NCBI RefSeq assembly: GCF_019279795.1 | Contig: NC_056740.1 | Coordinates: 232,857,297 to 232,921,296, forward strand | Reading direction: 5' to 3' | From: Protopterus annectens | Lineage: Eukaryota; Chordata; Ceratodontiformes; Protopteridae | Length of the DNA stretch: 64,000 nt | In this document: in pieces, positions 42,039-53,583 of the stretch | Layout: the number at the start of each line of letters is the position of its first letter | How positions within the stretch are numbered: the first letter of the stretch is position 1 | The notes under the pieces: generated by a model | Database searches by the model: none | What the model saw: the letters and a program-made list of their open reading frames with translations, nothing else | Told to the model about the DNA's origin: nothing | Program-made: the position numbers and the translations under genes

Positions 42039-43851
42039 ATGTCAGAAAAAGTGAATAATTGCATTTCTTGTGGGAAGCAAATACCTCATAAGGATTTTCA
42101 TTCATATTGTATTCCTTACCTAGGCCCAGACCACGACGTCACTTGTCGGTTTTGCGCTAGGTTTAACAAACAAACTATTAAACGTCAGTTTGATTTCGCC
42201 AGACATTTTGGTAGAAAATTTAACTACACCATGCCGTCGAACAACCGATGACCGGGATGCATAAAAAACGCAAAGACAAGGACAGGCAGCCAAGACTCAA
42301 ACCAGACACAGAGGCCTCTGCTAGGCTGGTCACCGGTTCCCTGGTTTTCAGTGAGGCGCCAACTCAGCTCCTGACGACCGCGGATTTAGAACCCCAGGCT
42401 GCATCGACTCCGAAGCGGAGATTACTGGCCTTCCAGAGCCTTTATCTTCAGGCCCTCCCGACTCCATGGCTGAGGGTGATACCGGTGTAGCTGAAAGGCC
42501 TACAGTGGCTGCAGGTGTCTTCAGACCAACTCACTTACTTACTATTAAATCCTATGCAAAGCTGAAAACTCCTTTAAAAGTAAAAAAGCCTGTACAGCAG
42601 TCTCCAGTACAAGGCCCCATGCCTAAGAAACAGATGCTTAAGATGGCTGAAGACTTAATTACCCTAATCAGGGGTTCCCATCCCCCTCCTGACAAAAGGC
42701 CTAGACAGGAGGAGGACTACGCATCCTCTGACCAGGTCTCTTATTTCCTCAGATTCTTCTGAGGAACTGGAATACTCCTTTCCCCATTATGAAGACTCTG
42801 ATGCTGAGGAGTCTATTCCTTCAGCATCTCCCCGTGAAGACTTGTCCTTTGGGGAAACTTTACACACTGTGAGGGAACACTTCCACTGGGAAGGCCAGGA
42901 TTTCTCTGATTCCAAGAAAAGGCTCAGAGTTCCTTTTATTACCCCAGCACAGACCCCGTGCTATTCCACCTGTTTTAGACATCGACTCAGAATCTAGCCT
43001 AAACCCAGACTCTCTACGCCCCTGCTCCAGTCAAACCAGACAGATACTACAGAGTCCCTGACTCCCACAAATTCCTATGTAAAAACCCTGTTGCTGACCC
43101 AGAAACCATTTCCCAGGGTCCCAAGGGGGTGAAGGCCTCTATTGCTAAAAATCATGTGCCTTCTGAAAGGGATTCTAGAGCACTAGACAGCTGAGGAAAG
43201 AAAGTATATGCCTCAGCTACTCTAGCTATGAGGGCCTTAAATTGCCAGTTTCACATGCTGAAATATCAACAATATTTGATTTCTCAATTAAAACAAAAAA
43301 TGATCACTCATTCAGAGCAGCCTGATTACAAGGAAATGCATCATTCATTCAGAGCAGCCTGATTACAAGGAAATGCAAGATTTGTTGCATGCAGCAGAAC
43401 AAGTGGGAAAACATACTTTGCAATGTGGTTTTGATTCATTGGAAGCTTCTTGTAGAGCAGCAGTAACAGGGTCTGTCATACGTAGGCATGCTTGGTTAAA
43501 AGAGCAATCTTTACCTGATCATGTTAAAGCAAAACTATTGGATGCACCTTTACAACAGGATGTTTTTATTTGGTGTGAAAGCATAACAGGTTTTAAAGAA
43601 AATGGAGGATAAAGCAAAATCTATGCAGACAGTCAAGGATTTTTTACAGGTCCAACCCCCTCGTTTCAGCAGAAATTGACCAATAAAAAACTGGTCCTTT
43701 CCAGCTTCAGACAGACCACAGAGGGGTAAATACAGATGCCCTAGGGGCAGAGGTCGGCCACAAGGCTCTTACAAGCCTCGACAATGGGGGGCCACAGCAC
43801 AAAAAGGAGGAGAAGGACAGGTCTTAAACCTTCAGAAGACAATCACAATGA
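42039..43851 (+). pseudogene. D10 gag
   Basis: ATG 42039 gives MSEKVNNCISCGK with the Cys/His cluster, open to 42251. The middle (42466-42762) has MLKMAEDLITLIRGSHPPPDKRPR. Several indels and a stop in the KKVY region (near 43192) follow. The C-terminal part has LLHAAEQVGKH and SCRAAVTGSVIRRHAWLKEQ (43373 on), with an indel near 43570. The terminal stop TGA is at 43849-43851. A 37-bp duplication lies at 43304-43377. Confidence 0.88.
43304..43377 (+). repeat. 37-bp tandem duplication in D10 gag
   Basis: Units 43304-43340 and 43341-43377 (ending aaggaaatgca) differ by a single base; relatives have one unit. Confidence 0.92.
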
Positions 43852-44505
43852 CTTACCCCTCAGACTGCCAAAAAATCCCTCTTGGCAGCTCCCTTGGGAG
43901 GAAAACTTGCACTTTTTGCAGACACTTGGCACATCATCAAAAAAGACAAATGGGTCCTAAATATTGTATCTCAAGGATACAGGTTCCACTTCCACACTTT
44001 TACCAAGGATAAAAGGAATGCCAAACCTGCCATCAAATCAATGGGCAGAGGCACAAAGACAAATTACAGCACTCATGGACATGAGCCATTCAGCAGGTTC
44101 CTACACAGGAGCAAGGACAAGGCTTTTACTCAAGACTCTTTCTGGTTACCCAAAAGGACAAAGCCTGGAGACCCATTCTGGACCTCTCAATCCTAAACAC
44201 ATACCTAGAAGTACCCAAATTCAAGATGCTCACACTACAGCAACTTCTTCCCATGCTGGGCAAGAAGGCTTGGCTAGTAACGTTGGACCTCAAGGAGGCA
44301 TACCTGCATGTCCCTATTGGACAAAATTGCAGAAGATACCTTGGATTTATAGCAGGTTCAACTCCTTATCAATTCTCTGCACTGCCCTTTGGCTTATCTA
44401 CTGCGCCCAGAGTATTCACGAAATGCCTGGCACCAGTAATTGCATACTGCAGACAGAGGAATTCAAATATATCCATACCTGAACGACTGCCTTATTCAAG
44501 CAGAA

Positions 44506-44540
<35 letters not shown>

Positions 44541-45737
44541 ACGAAGTTGCCTAGGGTACACAGTAAATGAAAAGTCAAAACTAGTGCCCTCACAAGACAT
44601 AATATTCCTGGGTGCCAGCTTAAATACAACGTCCCAGATAGCTTATCTCACGCCAGACAAGCAAGGACAACTGACTCAATACTTCAAAATTATGGCAACA
44701 AAGACCCAACTCCCTGCAAGAAAAATTCTGCAGGCCTTGGGATTCATGGCATCTTGCATACTACTAACACCATATGCCAAACTGCATATGAGGAAATTAC
44801 AATGGTACCTGAAAAGCGTATGGACGCAACACAGCCACAGCTTAGAATCAATAATGCCACTCATTCCCTGCCTTCAACAGGAATTTCTATGGTGGGCTCG
44901 GGCATCTCACCTCAACAAGGGTCAGCCTTTCACCGTACCCACAGCCAGGCAATCAATTACAACAGATAAATCTGATTACACCTGGGGAGCACACATGACA
45001 GGACAGTGTATTCAGGGCAAATGGTCTGCAGATCAAATGCATCTCTACATCAATCAAAAAGAGATGCTAGCTGTACAAAATGCCCTAACGGCTTTCAAGG
45101 ACCTACTACATCCAGGACAACTACTAATAAAGACGGACAACACCACAGTGATGTGGTACATAAACAAGGGGGCACACATTCCTACCCCTTATGCAGGCAA
45201 GCAATGACCTTGTGGAATACAGCATTGACCTACCAAGTTCAACTACAAGCACAATTCCTGCCAGGAAAAGAAAATACATTGGCAGATGAATTAAGCAGAA
45301 ATATCATGGATCCTCACGAGTGGAGGCTAGATCCACAAGTATTCACAATGATAACTCAAAAATGGGGGAGCCCAGACATAGATCTCTCTGCCTCCCCCCA
45401 AAACTACCAACTACGGAAATTTTGCATAAGGACATACCACTCACAAGCTTGGAAAGTGGATGCCCTCTCATTCAGCTGGAAAACATCGACAGTGTATGCC
45501 TTTCCGCCACTGCCCCTTTTGACAAAGGTGTTACTGAAAGCCAGATTAGAGAGGCCACAAATGATGCTCATTGCCCCAGACTGGCCACGCCAGCACTGGT
45601 ATCCAATACTAAGGAACATGGCGCAAGGAACTCCATGGATTTTACCTCAGATTCCTTACCTGCTGACTCGGCAAAACAGTCAGATTCTACACAGCCAGCT
45701 CAAGACTTTAAATCTGGCTGCATGGCAGATTACCTAA
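43852..45737 (+). pseudogene. D10 pol: RT, RNase H, methyltransferase-like
   Basis: Parts seen are APLGGKLALFADTW, LDLKEAYLHVPI (motif A, near 44284), PFGLSTAPRVFTKC and YPYLNDCLIQA. In the last, motif C YLDD has become YLND (GAC to AAC near 44480). An A run of about 30 at 44508-44538 has replaced roughly 50 coding bases. Then come TDKSDYTWGAH (RNase H, with Ala to Lys), TDNTTVMWYIN and LADELSRNIMDPHEW. DLSASPQN, VDALSFSW and AFPPLPLLTK follow, then ILIAPDWP-like LIAPDWPRQHWYPIL and a stop at 45737. The motif C change alone should kill polymerase activity. Confidence 0.9.
44508..44538 (+). repeat. A run replacing RT coding sequence in D10
   Basis: About 30 A residues follow gcagaaagc. In D4 the same place has about 50 bases of unique coding sequence (agaaaagacattctc and onward). 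Real expansion plus deletion, or an assembly fault, are both possible. Confidence 0.85.
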
Positions 45738-46782
45738 ACAATCCGTCAACACCTCTCTCTAAAGCTGTTATGGATGTCATTCTGGAAGCCAGGAGACCCA
45801 GCACCAGGAAAACCTACTCAGACAAATGGAAAAGATTTTGCACCTGGAACCAGGCTAAAGGCCAAAATCCTGTAGTCCCAAATATTCCTGAGATTCTACA
45901 ATATTTAACTGAGATGTTAGATGTTACACAAAGGCCTTTCTTTTTCATCTATTAAGATCCACGCTTCAGCTGTTTCAGCTCATTACCACACAGATCCTCC
46001 TATATTTTCACATCCATTACTAAGACAGTATCTCAGGGGGCTAAGACTATAAGACCACCCCGGAGAGCACCAACTCCAACTTGGGACCTCAATTTTTTTT
46101 TGGAAAAACTAACACTACCACCCTTCGTACCAGCTTTTTCAGCTGATTTACAATTTTTATCCTGGAAAACTGCCCTGCTGCTAGCAATAACTTCAGCACG
46201 AAGAGTCTCAGAGCTGCAGGCCCTAATGGCAGTGGAGCCTTTTAATCATTTTTCATCAAGACAGTTTCTTTATGAACTAACCATTCCTTTATGCCAAAGG
46301 TGGTATCCAGTGTGGCTCTAAACCAAACCATTCATTTACCCACCTTCTATCCAAAACCCCAGAATAAAGGGGAAAGGCTCCTACACTCTTTGGACATTCA
46401 CAGGCCATTACGTTTCTACTTGGATAAAACTAAGGTTTTCAGAAAGTCTGACCAACTCTTTGTATCCTATGCTGCAGGATCACAAGGAAAGGCCATCTCA
46501 AAACAGACCCTTTCAAAATGGATAGGACACTGTATCCATTTCTGCTACACACACCATGGAAAACCTGTACCTGGTAACATTAGGCCCCATTCCACCAGGG
46601 CTACAGCAACATCAACAGCCTCCCTCAGAGGGGCACCAACCAAGGATATTTTAGAGGCTGCTACTTGGAGTTCAGTGCACACCTTCACCAAGCACTACCA
46701 CTTGCCTCTATACTCAAACACCAGAGCTGGTTTTGCCACTGTAGTTCTGCAAGGCCTCCTAGCTTCTCCAAACCCTGTTTAG
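45738..46782 (+). pseudogene. D10 tyrosine recombinase
   Basis: VILEARRPSTRKTYSDKW is open to a short insertion near 45920 (atgttagatgtta), which breaks the frame. LEKLTLPPF, SARRVSELQAL (Arg I), a frameshift near 46245, KSDQLFVSYAAG, KQTLSKWIGHCIHFCYT and HSTRATATSTASL follow. EAATWSSVHTF and KHYHLPLYS (likely Tyr) lead to a stop at 46780-46782. The last 163 codons are clean and carry HxxR, Trp and Tyr. Confidence 0.9.
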
Positions 46783-46815
46783 TACCAACCACCCAGCCTT
46801 AACTTTGGGATTCAA

Positions 46816-46911
46816 CCCAAGTGTGATGCCTGCAGCAGTGTAACACGACGAACATAGTACAGTTTTGTACCTACCATAAATGTAGATGTTAGTGTTCACA
46901 CTGCTGCAGTC
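46816..46911 (+). repeat. D10 ICR
   Basis: Left half tgcctgcagcagtgtaacac and right half agtacagttttgtacctacc to actgctgcagtc complement the D10 left and right ends. Confidence 0.9.
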
Positions 46912-47095
46912 CAGGTTACCCTCCCACCATCCCCTCTTCTTACCAGGGTTTTATCTATACCTTCCTTTTCTATACAATTTTATATGATGCATTTCTATAT
47001 GGTGCATTTGCTAACAGCTGTAGCTGTTGTTTCCTACTCCTGTATTTTACTTAGGATTATGTATTGCCTTCTTATTTGGGGGCACCTGACATCTG

Positions 47096-47308
47096 CAGCA
47101 AGAACAACTGAAGAAAATGGTGTTGGCTGCCTTGTATACCCCTGTTGCACTGACGTCCAGGAAGAAGCGACCGCAACAGACGCCGGACCAAGACTTTGGA
47201 ACTCAGGCCAACTGCGGGACCGCCTGATGGCAGGATAACCCAAGTGTGATGACTGCAGCAGTGTGAACACTCCAACATCTACATTTATGGTAGGTACAAA
47301 ACTGTACT
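47096..47308 (-). repeat. D10 right ITR
   Basis: Mirrors the left ITR; ends ctacatttatggtaggtaca and aaactgtact. Confidence 0.9.
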
Positions 47309-47978
47309 TTACCAGGAATCCTGTTCTCTCTGACAGGGCGTCTAGGAACCTAGATAGGTGGGGTAAGAAGGTTTATACCTCTGCCACCCTAGCTATTAGG
47401 GCTACCAATTGTCTGTTTCATATGCTGAAGTACCAGCAGCACACCTTGGAGGCTATTAAGTCTAGGATAGCAAGTGTACCTCTTTTGGCAGAGTAAAGAC
47501 ATGCAGGATTTACTGAATTCCGCCAGTCTGGTCAATAAGCATTCTTTGCATTGTGGTTTTGACATCCTTGAGGCCTCCAGCAGGCCTACGGCTACTGGAT
47601 CTGTTTTATTAGAAGGCATGCTTGGCTCAGACAACAGCCTCTTCCAGAACCTGTCAAGGCTAAGCTTTTGGATGTACCTTTGCATAAAGACAGTCTTTTT
47701 GGCAGCAAAGCAGAGAAGGCGCTAAAGAAGACTGAAGTTAAGGCCAAGTCCATGCAAACTGTTAGGATTTTCTGCAAGTTCATCCCCCTCGCTTTAGCAG
47801 GAATTACCCTTCCAAGAGTTGGACCTTTCCTGATACCAGCAGACAGAACTGTTCCAGGACTAGAGGTTACAAATCTTCTAGGGGGCTACCCCTCAAAGGT
47901 CTAGTCATTGGCAGGTTTCCACTTCTAAAGGGGGAGGCTCCAAGCCTGCATCTCGATCAAAACACTCACTCTCTATGA
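47309..47978 (+). pseudogene. D9 gag, 3' segment
   Basis: Resumes with RNPVLSDRASRNLDRWGKKVYTSATLAIRA-type sequence, LLNSASLVNKHSLHCGFD, and a frameshifted SRPTATGSVL stretch matching SCRAAVTGSVIRRHAWLKEQ. Stops and indels are frequent. The gag stop equivalent TGA is at 47976-47978 (ctatgacttt). Confidence 0.86.
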
Positions 47979-49584
47979 CTTTTTACAACTTCTGCCTGTT
48001 CTTGCTTGCCAGGAGAGTTATTCGGGGGAAGGTTGGCTCTTTTTGCAGATGTCTGGGCCACTATCACAGATGACAAATGTGTGCTCAGAACAGAATGGTG
48101 TCCCTAGGGCACAAGTTTTCTTTCCGCACCTTTCCAGCTCCCAAGGGATTCCCGGACATTCCTCCAAACCGAAGGGCAGAAGTAGAAAATCAGATTTTGT
48201 CTCTGTCTCATCTAGGAGCAATAAGAATAAGTTCCTTCTCAGCAGGTAGGTCAGGGCTTTTATTCCAGGCTTTTCCTAGTTCCAAAGAAAGAAGGCACCT
48301 GGTGTCTTATCCTGGATCTTCCACTCTGGACTCTTTTCTAGTAATTCCAAAGTTCAAAATGCTCACTCTGCATCAGTTGTTACCACTGCTAGAAAAGGAT
48401 TCCTCGATGGTAACCTTTGGTCTCGGAGGCTTTATCTGCACGTTCCTATCAGGGAAAGTTGCAGGCAGTATCTTTGAGTGGGCGAGCAACATTACCAATT
48501 CTCTGCTCTGCTCTTTTGTGAAGACTGGGAGCAGTAGATAAGCAAAAGTGCCTGGCCCCAATCATTGCTTTTTGCAGGCAGAAGAAAATTCAGATTTACC
48601 CATACTTGGACGACTGATTCAAGCAAGTTCTCAGAAATGGCTATTAAAGGATCTGGAATTCGTAAAGACTCTTCTCTCTTCCCTGGGTTACACTCAACGT
48701 GGAAAAATTGAAAATGGTACCATCCAAGGAGATAACATTCCTGGGGGTGAGTCTGAACACAGCTGCCCAGATGATGCATCTCACCCAGGAGAAGCAGGCA
48801 ACTCATTTTGGTTCACTTCAAGGACTTGGCAAGCCTGTCCCAGCTCCCTGCAAGGAAATACCTGTAAGCTCTGGGATTCATGGAATCTTGTATGCTCCTG
48901 ATTCCATATGCAAGACTGCATAAGAGGAAATTGCACTGGTACCTCAAGAACATTTGGTGTCAGCACATGGGACCCTGGATATGATGATTCTTCTGTTTCC
49001 ATCTCTGCAGGCGGAGTTTCTATGGTGGGCAACAGCCTGTCTACAAAACAAAGGCATGGCTTTTTGGACACCTCTTGCCACTCAAAGTTCTGACTACAGA
49101 CGCATCGGACTACGCCTGGGGAGCACACCTGGATGGCAGATGCATACAGGGACGTTGGAACGCCTGGTAGATGCACCTGCACATAAATCTAAAAGTGCAG
49201 ATTGCAGTTCAGCAGGCCTTACTAGCTTTCAAGCATCTTCTTTCTCCAGGGACCCTGCTTGTCAGGACGGACAACACCACGGTCATGTGGTACATCAACA
49301 AGCAAGGAGGGGCTCCCTCTTGCCCCATGTGCAGGCACCCTCTTGCCCCATGTGCAGGCAAAGTACGTATCTTTGGTCAATGGCAGCATCCCTGGACCTG
49401 CATCTCCTAGCTCAGTTTCTTCCAGGAAGGCTGTGTTTTGGCAGACCAGTTGAGCAGGCAAACCCTGGATCCTCACGAGTGGCAGCTGAACAGAGCAGAG
49501 CAGTCTTTTACAGCATTATTCAATGTTGGGGCACTCCTCCCAATGGATCTTTTCTCCTCCCCAGATAACCATCTGCTACCTCTG
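47979..49584 (+). pseudogene. D9 pol, 5' segment
   Basis: ADVWATITDDK and the VIPKFKMLTLHQLLPLL region are seen. Motif A is degraded (MVTFGLGGF replaces VTLDLKEAY near 48410), and PFGLSTAPRV is lost by a deletion near 48510. Motif C YPYLDD near 48600 is followed at once by a stop. RNase H has TDASDYAWGAHLDGR-type sequence near 49090, then RTDNTTVMWYINKQGG. A 23-bp duplication at 49315-49360 breaks the next part. LADQLSRQTLDPHEW and MDLFSSPDNHLLPL lead to the D11 insertion. Confidence 0.86.
49315..49360 (+). repeat. 23-bp tandem duplication in D9 pol
   Basis: ccctcttgccccatgtgcag plus gca occurs twice, exactly (49315-49337, 49338-49360). Confidence 0.92.
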
Positions 49585-49759
49585 ATGTCCTTCAAGAATG
49601 CAACTGCAGTCATAACATATGGGTTGTCCTGCCTCAGGCAGCCCTCGGTCGGCCGGATTCCAAAGTCTGGGTCCGACGTCGGCTGATGTCTCATTTCTCT
49701 CCGTCAGAGCAGCAGGAGTACATAAGCATCAGCCGACGCCATCTTCAGTCTTTCTTGCC
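49585..49759 (+). repeat. D11 left ITR
   Basis: Contains ccgacgtcgg, a weak TATA (tacataag at 49719) and TCAGT with A at 49747 (28 bp, the shortest spacing seen). Mirrors 54917-55068. Confidence 0.88.
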
Positions 49760-49878
49760 GCACGGTGCCCGAAGCAGAAGCAGTTCGCAAGTGCCGGTCG
49801 GTCAGCTCCTGTATTCTTCGATCCGAAGTCATCAAAAAAGCTAAGTACCCCGTTGGGGACATTTTCTTGCCTCAGCCG

Positions 49879-51681
49879 ATGTCAGAAATTACTGAAAAAG
49901 TTAATAATTGTTTGTCTTGTGGTAAACAAATACCTCATAAGGATTTCCATTCTTACTGCTTTCCTTGCCTTGGCCCAGACCACGACGTCTCGGCCTGTGC
50001 CGCCTGTGCTCGCTTCAATAAGCGCACTCTCAGGCGCTGGGCGGAGTTCGCTGAAGACTTTTTCGGCGAAAAATACGATTACAAGATGCCGTCGGAATTA
50101 CCGACCTCGCAGACTCCTAAAAAACAAAGTCCAGGACCGCCATCCTCGGCCCGCGTCTTCCACTGACACCACGCCAAAACCTACCGCGAGTGCCCCAGTT
50201 CCCTCTGAGGTGGTTATTTCACCGCTCCGAACCGAAGACCCCGCATTACCGATACCTCCGATACCAGAGACCACACCGACGCCAGTTATTGATTTTCCTC
50301 CGGATACTGTAACCGAGGAAATGCCCAAGACCATTGCTGTGGATAAGGTAACTCCTGCACGTGGAGCTGCTAGGCCTCCCATGTCCATGTCTATCAAGGC
50401 CTACACACGTGCTAAGGCAGCCAGCAAGACTAAGCACCTTACTGCAAAAGCCTTACCTCAGCCTACTCCTGAGACACAAATCATGACTATGGCAGCAGAC
50501 TTTATCTCCATGATCAGAGGTTCCCAGGCCCATCCTGAGAGAGGATCCCAGCCTCCTCCTGATAAGAGGCCCAGGGTTGAGCCCACTGACCCTCTCCCTT
50601 CAGATGAAGATTCTGAGGCCTCTGGCCACTCCGATAGCCAGGAAGAGCCTTTCCAGACCTACGAGGACTCAGATGCAGAGGACTCCATCCCCTCTGCCTC
50701 CCCTCCTGAGGATATTTCTTTTGGGGAAGTTCTGCATTCCATGAGGGAACATTTCAAGTGGCAAGGCCAGGAATTTTCTGATTCCAGAAAGCTTGCACCT
50801 TCCTTAAAAGCCCCAGCACAGGCCCTTAGCTATACCTCCTGTGCTTGATGTTTTGGATGATTTATACTCTGACTCCAGTGTTACCCCTGATACTCTCCCT
50901 CCTGCTCCTGCCAAGCCGGACAGATACTATAGAGTTCCTGAAACACATTCTCACTTCTTTAGGGCCCATGCTGTTGATTTAGAAACTATTTCACAGGGGC
51001 CGAAAGGGGTTTCACCTACCACCTCCAAAAATCCTTTGCCTTCCAACAGGGAAGCTAGGTCATTAGAGAGATGGGGGAAGAAGGTTTACACCTCCACTAC
51101 TTTATCTATGAGAGCTCTCAATTGTCTCTTTCATATGTTTCAATATCAGGATTTCCTGTTAGATGATTTACAGAAAACTTTGGCCTCTCCTGATCCTTTA
51201 GATAGGAAGTCTTTGCAGGAGGCTGTACACAACTGTTAGCAATCTCTTCCTTCAGTGTGGATATGATGCATTGGAAGCTTCATGTAGGGCAGCTATGACA
51301 GGGGCGGTCATTCGCAGACATGCATGGTTAAAAGAACAATCTCTACCAGATCATGTTAAGGCAAAACTTCTTGATGCACCCTTGGAAAAGAACAAGCTTT
51401 TTGGTGCTAATGCTAAAGATGTATTAAAGACCATTGAGGAAAAAGCCAAGTCAGTTCAGACAGTCAAAGATTTCCTCCAGGTTCAGCCACCTAGATTCGG
51501 CAGGAATTGGCCTTCAAAAAACTGGTCCTTTCCTAATACTGAAAGATTTCAAAGGGGCAAAAGCAGGCGTGGCCGAGGAAGAGGACAATACAGAGGTTCC
51601 TACAGGGGACGACAATGGCAACCAGCAAACCAAAGAAGTGACACAGGGGCTTCTCCTGCCCCACAGGGACAATCCCAATGA
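49879..51681 (+). pseudogene. D11 gag
   Basis: ATG 49879 reads MSEITEKVNNCLSCGK with the Cys/His cluster; relative to D6 there is a three-residue insertion. A frameshift near 50125 leads to a long open middle (to 50848) with Pro/Thr-rich linker, SMIRGS, PPPDKRPR and YEDSDAEDSIPSASPPED. An indel near 50790 and a stop at 51237-51239 break the rest. The C-terminal ORF 51271-51681 is clean, with SCRAAMTGAVIRRHAWLKEQ, SVQTVKDFLQVQPPRFGRNW and an Arg/Gly-rich tail, ending at TGA 51679-51681. Confidence 0.9.
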
Positions 51682-52458
51682 CTTTCCTCTACTTCCGCTA
51701 ACCAAAGAGCAAACAGAAGCTCCCTTGGGCGGAAAATTATCTCTGTTTTCAGACAATTGGCACAGATTGACAAAGGACAAATGGATTTTGGACATTATAG
51801 ACCAAGGCTACAGGTTCCACTTTCATACCTTACCAAGGAAACAAGGCATGCCAAACCTACCGCAAAACCAGAGGGCAGAGGCTTTCAAGCAAATTTCCCT
51901 GCTAGCTCAGATCAATGCAATAGAAAAAGTTCCACAACAAGAACAAGGCCAGGGGTTTTACTCAAGACTGTTCCTTGTTCCAAGAAAAGAAACACAATGG
52001 AGACCAATACTGGTTTTGTCCGCATTAAACACCTTTCTCATAGTACCAAAGTTCAAAATGCTGACCTTACAGCAACTCCTTCCCATGCTGGGCAAGGGGT
52101 CTTGGCTGATTACTCTGGACCTCAAGGAGGCATACCTGCATGTCCCTATCAGACACAGCTGCAGAAGATACCTCAGATTTCTTGCAGGGCCAGAGCATTA
52201 TCAATTCTCAGCATTGCCATTTGGCTTATCTACTGCGCCCAGAGTGTTTACAAAATGCCTGGCTTCAGTAATTGCCCATTGCAGGCTCCAGGGGATCCAA
52301 ATTTACCCGTACCTGGACGACTGCCTCATACAAGCGGACGACAAACTGGTTTTGACAAAAAAACTTGGATTATGTCATTCAATTGCTACAAGCTGTGGGA
52401 TACACAGTCAACTTCCAAAAGTCAAGACTGCAGCCATCCCAGCAAATTATTTTCTTAG
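51682..52458 (+). other. D11 gag-frame ORF after UGA, overlapping RT
   Basis: Directly after TGA 51679-51681 the gag frame is open for 259 codons, ending near the poly-A indel that also shifts pol. It is the same overlapping arrangement as D4 and D6. Confidence 0.5.
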
Positions 52459-53583
52459 GAGCCAATCTAGACACAACCTCTCAAATGGCTTACCTGACAG
52501 AAGACAAGCAAAAGAAGTTAACTCATTATTTCAAAGGTTTGGCAAAGCTCACCCAGATGACTGCAAGGAGATTCCTACAGGCCCTGGGTTACATGGCATC
52601 ATGCATTCTCCTGGTTCCATTAGCAAGACTACACATGAGAAAGCTTCAATGGTACCTAAAAAGTTTATGGTCTCAACACAGCAACAACCTAGAGACAACC
52701 ATACCGCTTATTCCATGCCTACAAAAGGAATTCCTATGGTGGGCCTCGGTAAGCCAGGCAAACACAGGAATGTCATTCAAAAAACCACAAATAACACAAA
52801 CTATGACCACAGACGCCTCAGACCTTGGATGGGGGGCGCACATGGAGGGCAGGTGTATTCAAGGACAATGGTCTCCAAAGGAAACACATCTGCATATCAA
52901 CCAAAATGAAATGCTGGCAGTCCTGCATGCCATCGAGGCCTTTCGACAACAACTTCAGCAAGGCCACCTGCTAATACGGACAGACAACACCACTGTCATG
53001 TGGTACATAAGCAGGGGGGCACCCATTCTTACCCCCTTTGCAGACTGACAATGAATCTTTGGGAAAAATCACTGAGCTTAAACATACAGTTGCAATCCCA
53101 GTTTGTTCCAGGCAAAGACAATGTGCTGGCGGACAGCCTAAGCAGGAATTTCCTAGATCCCCACGAATGGAGGTTACATCCAGAAATCTTCATAAGGCTC
53201 ACCTCGACATGGGACAGGCCAGAAGTAGACCTATTTGCCTCTCACCTCAATCAGCTACAAAAGTTCTGTTCAAGGGCATATCATCCACAAACATGGAAAA
53301 CAGATGCTCTGTCATTCAACTGGAACTTCCTAAAAATGTATGCATTCCCACCTCTGCCACTGATGACCACAGTACTACTAAAGATCAAAGCAGAGAAGCC
53401 AAAAGGGGGATCCTAATAGCTCCAGACTGGCCAGGACAACACTGGTATCCACTACTACGGAGCATATGCCACAACAAAAAATGGGCCCTTCCCCAATGGC
53501 CCCATCTTTTGACTCAAAACAACTTCAAGACAGTACATCCCAACATTCAGACGCTCCAGCTAACAGCTTGGGAGATTCCATGA
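51682..53583 (+). pseudogene. D11 pol: RT, RNase H, methyltransferase-like
   Basis: The pol frame (+1 to gag) is open from 51434, overlapping the gag end by about 250 bases, to about 52350. It carries GGKLSLFSDNW, GFYSRLFLVPRK, LDLKEAYLHVPI, PFGLSTAPRVFTKC and YPYLDDCLIQA, so the RT core is intact. An extra A in the run near 52357 shifts the frame. It continues at 52365-53048 with TDASDLGWGAHMEGR and TDNTTVMWYI, a further indel follows, then LADSLSRNFLDPHEW, DLFASHLN and AFPPLPLMT. An extra G near 53405 precedes ILIAPDWPGQHWYPLL and a stop at 53583. Confidence 0.9.

Larger units (their letters stand above)
41737..47308 (+). mobile_element. D10: DIRS element inserted in D9 gag
   Basis: Uninterrupted copy of 5572 bp, from ctgttcatcgtgttacactg to acaaaactgtact. 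It belongs to the D4 subfamily. The first base is C where others have A. Flanks gcca and ttacc rejoin in the D9 gag frame without duplication. Confidence 0.95.
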
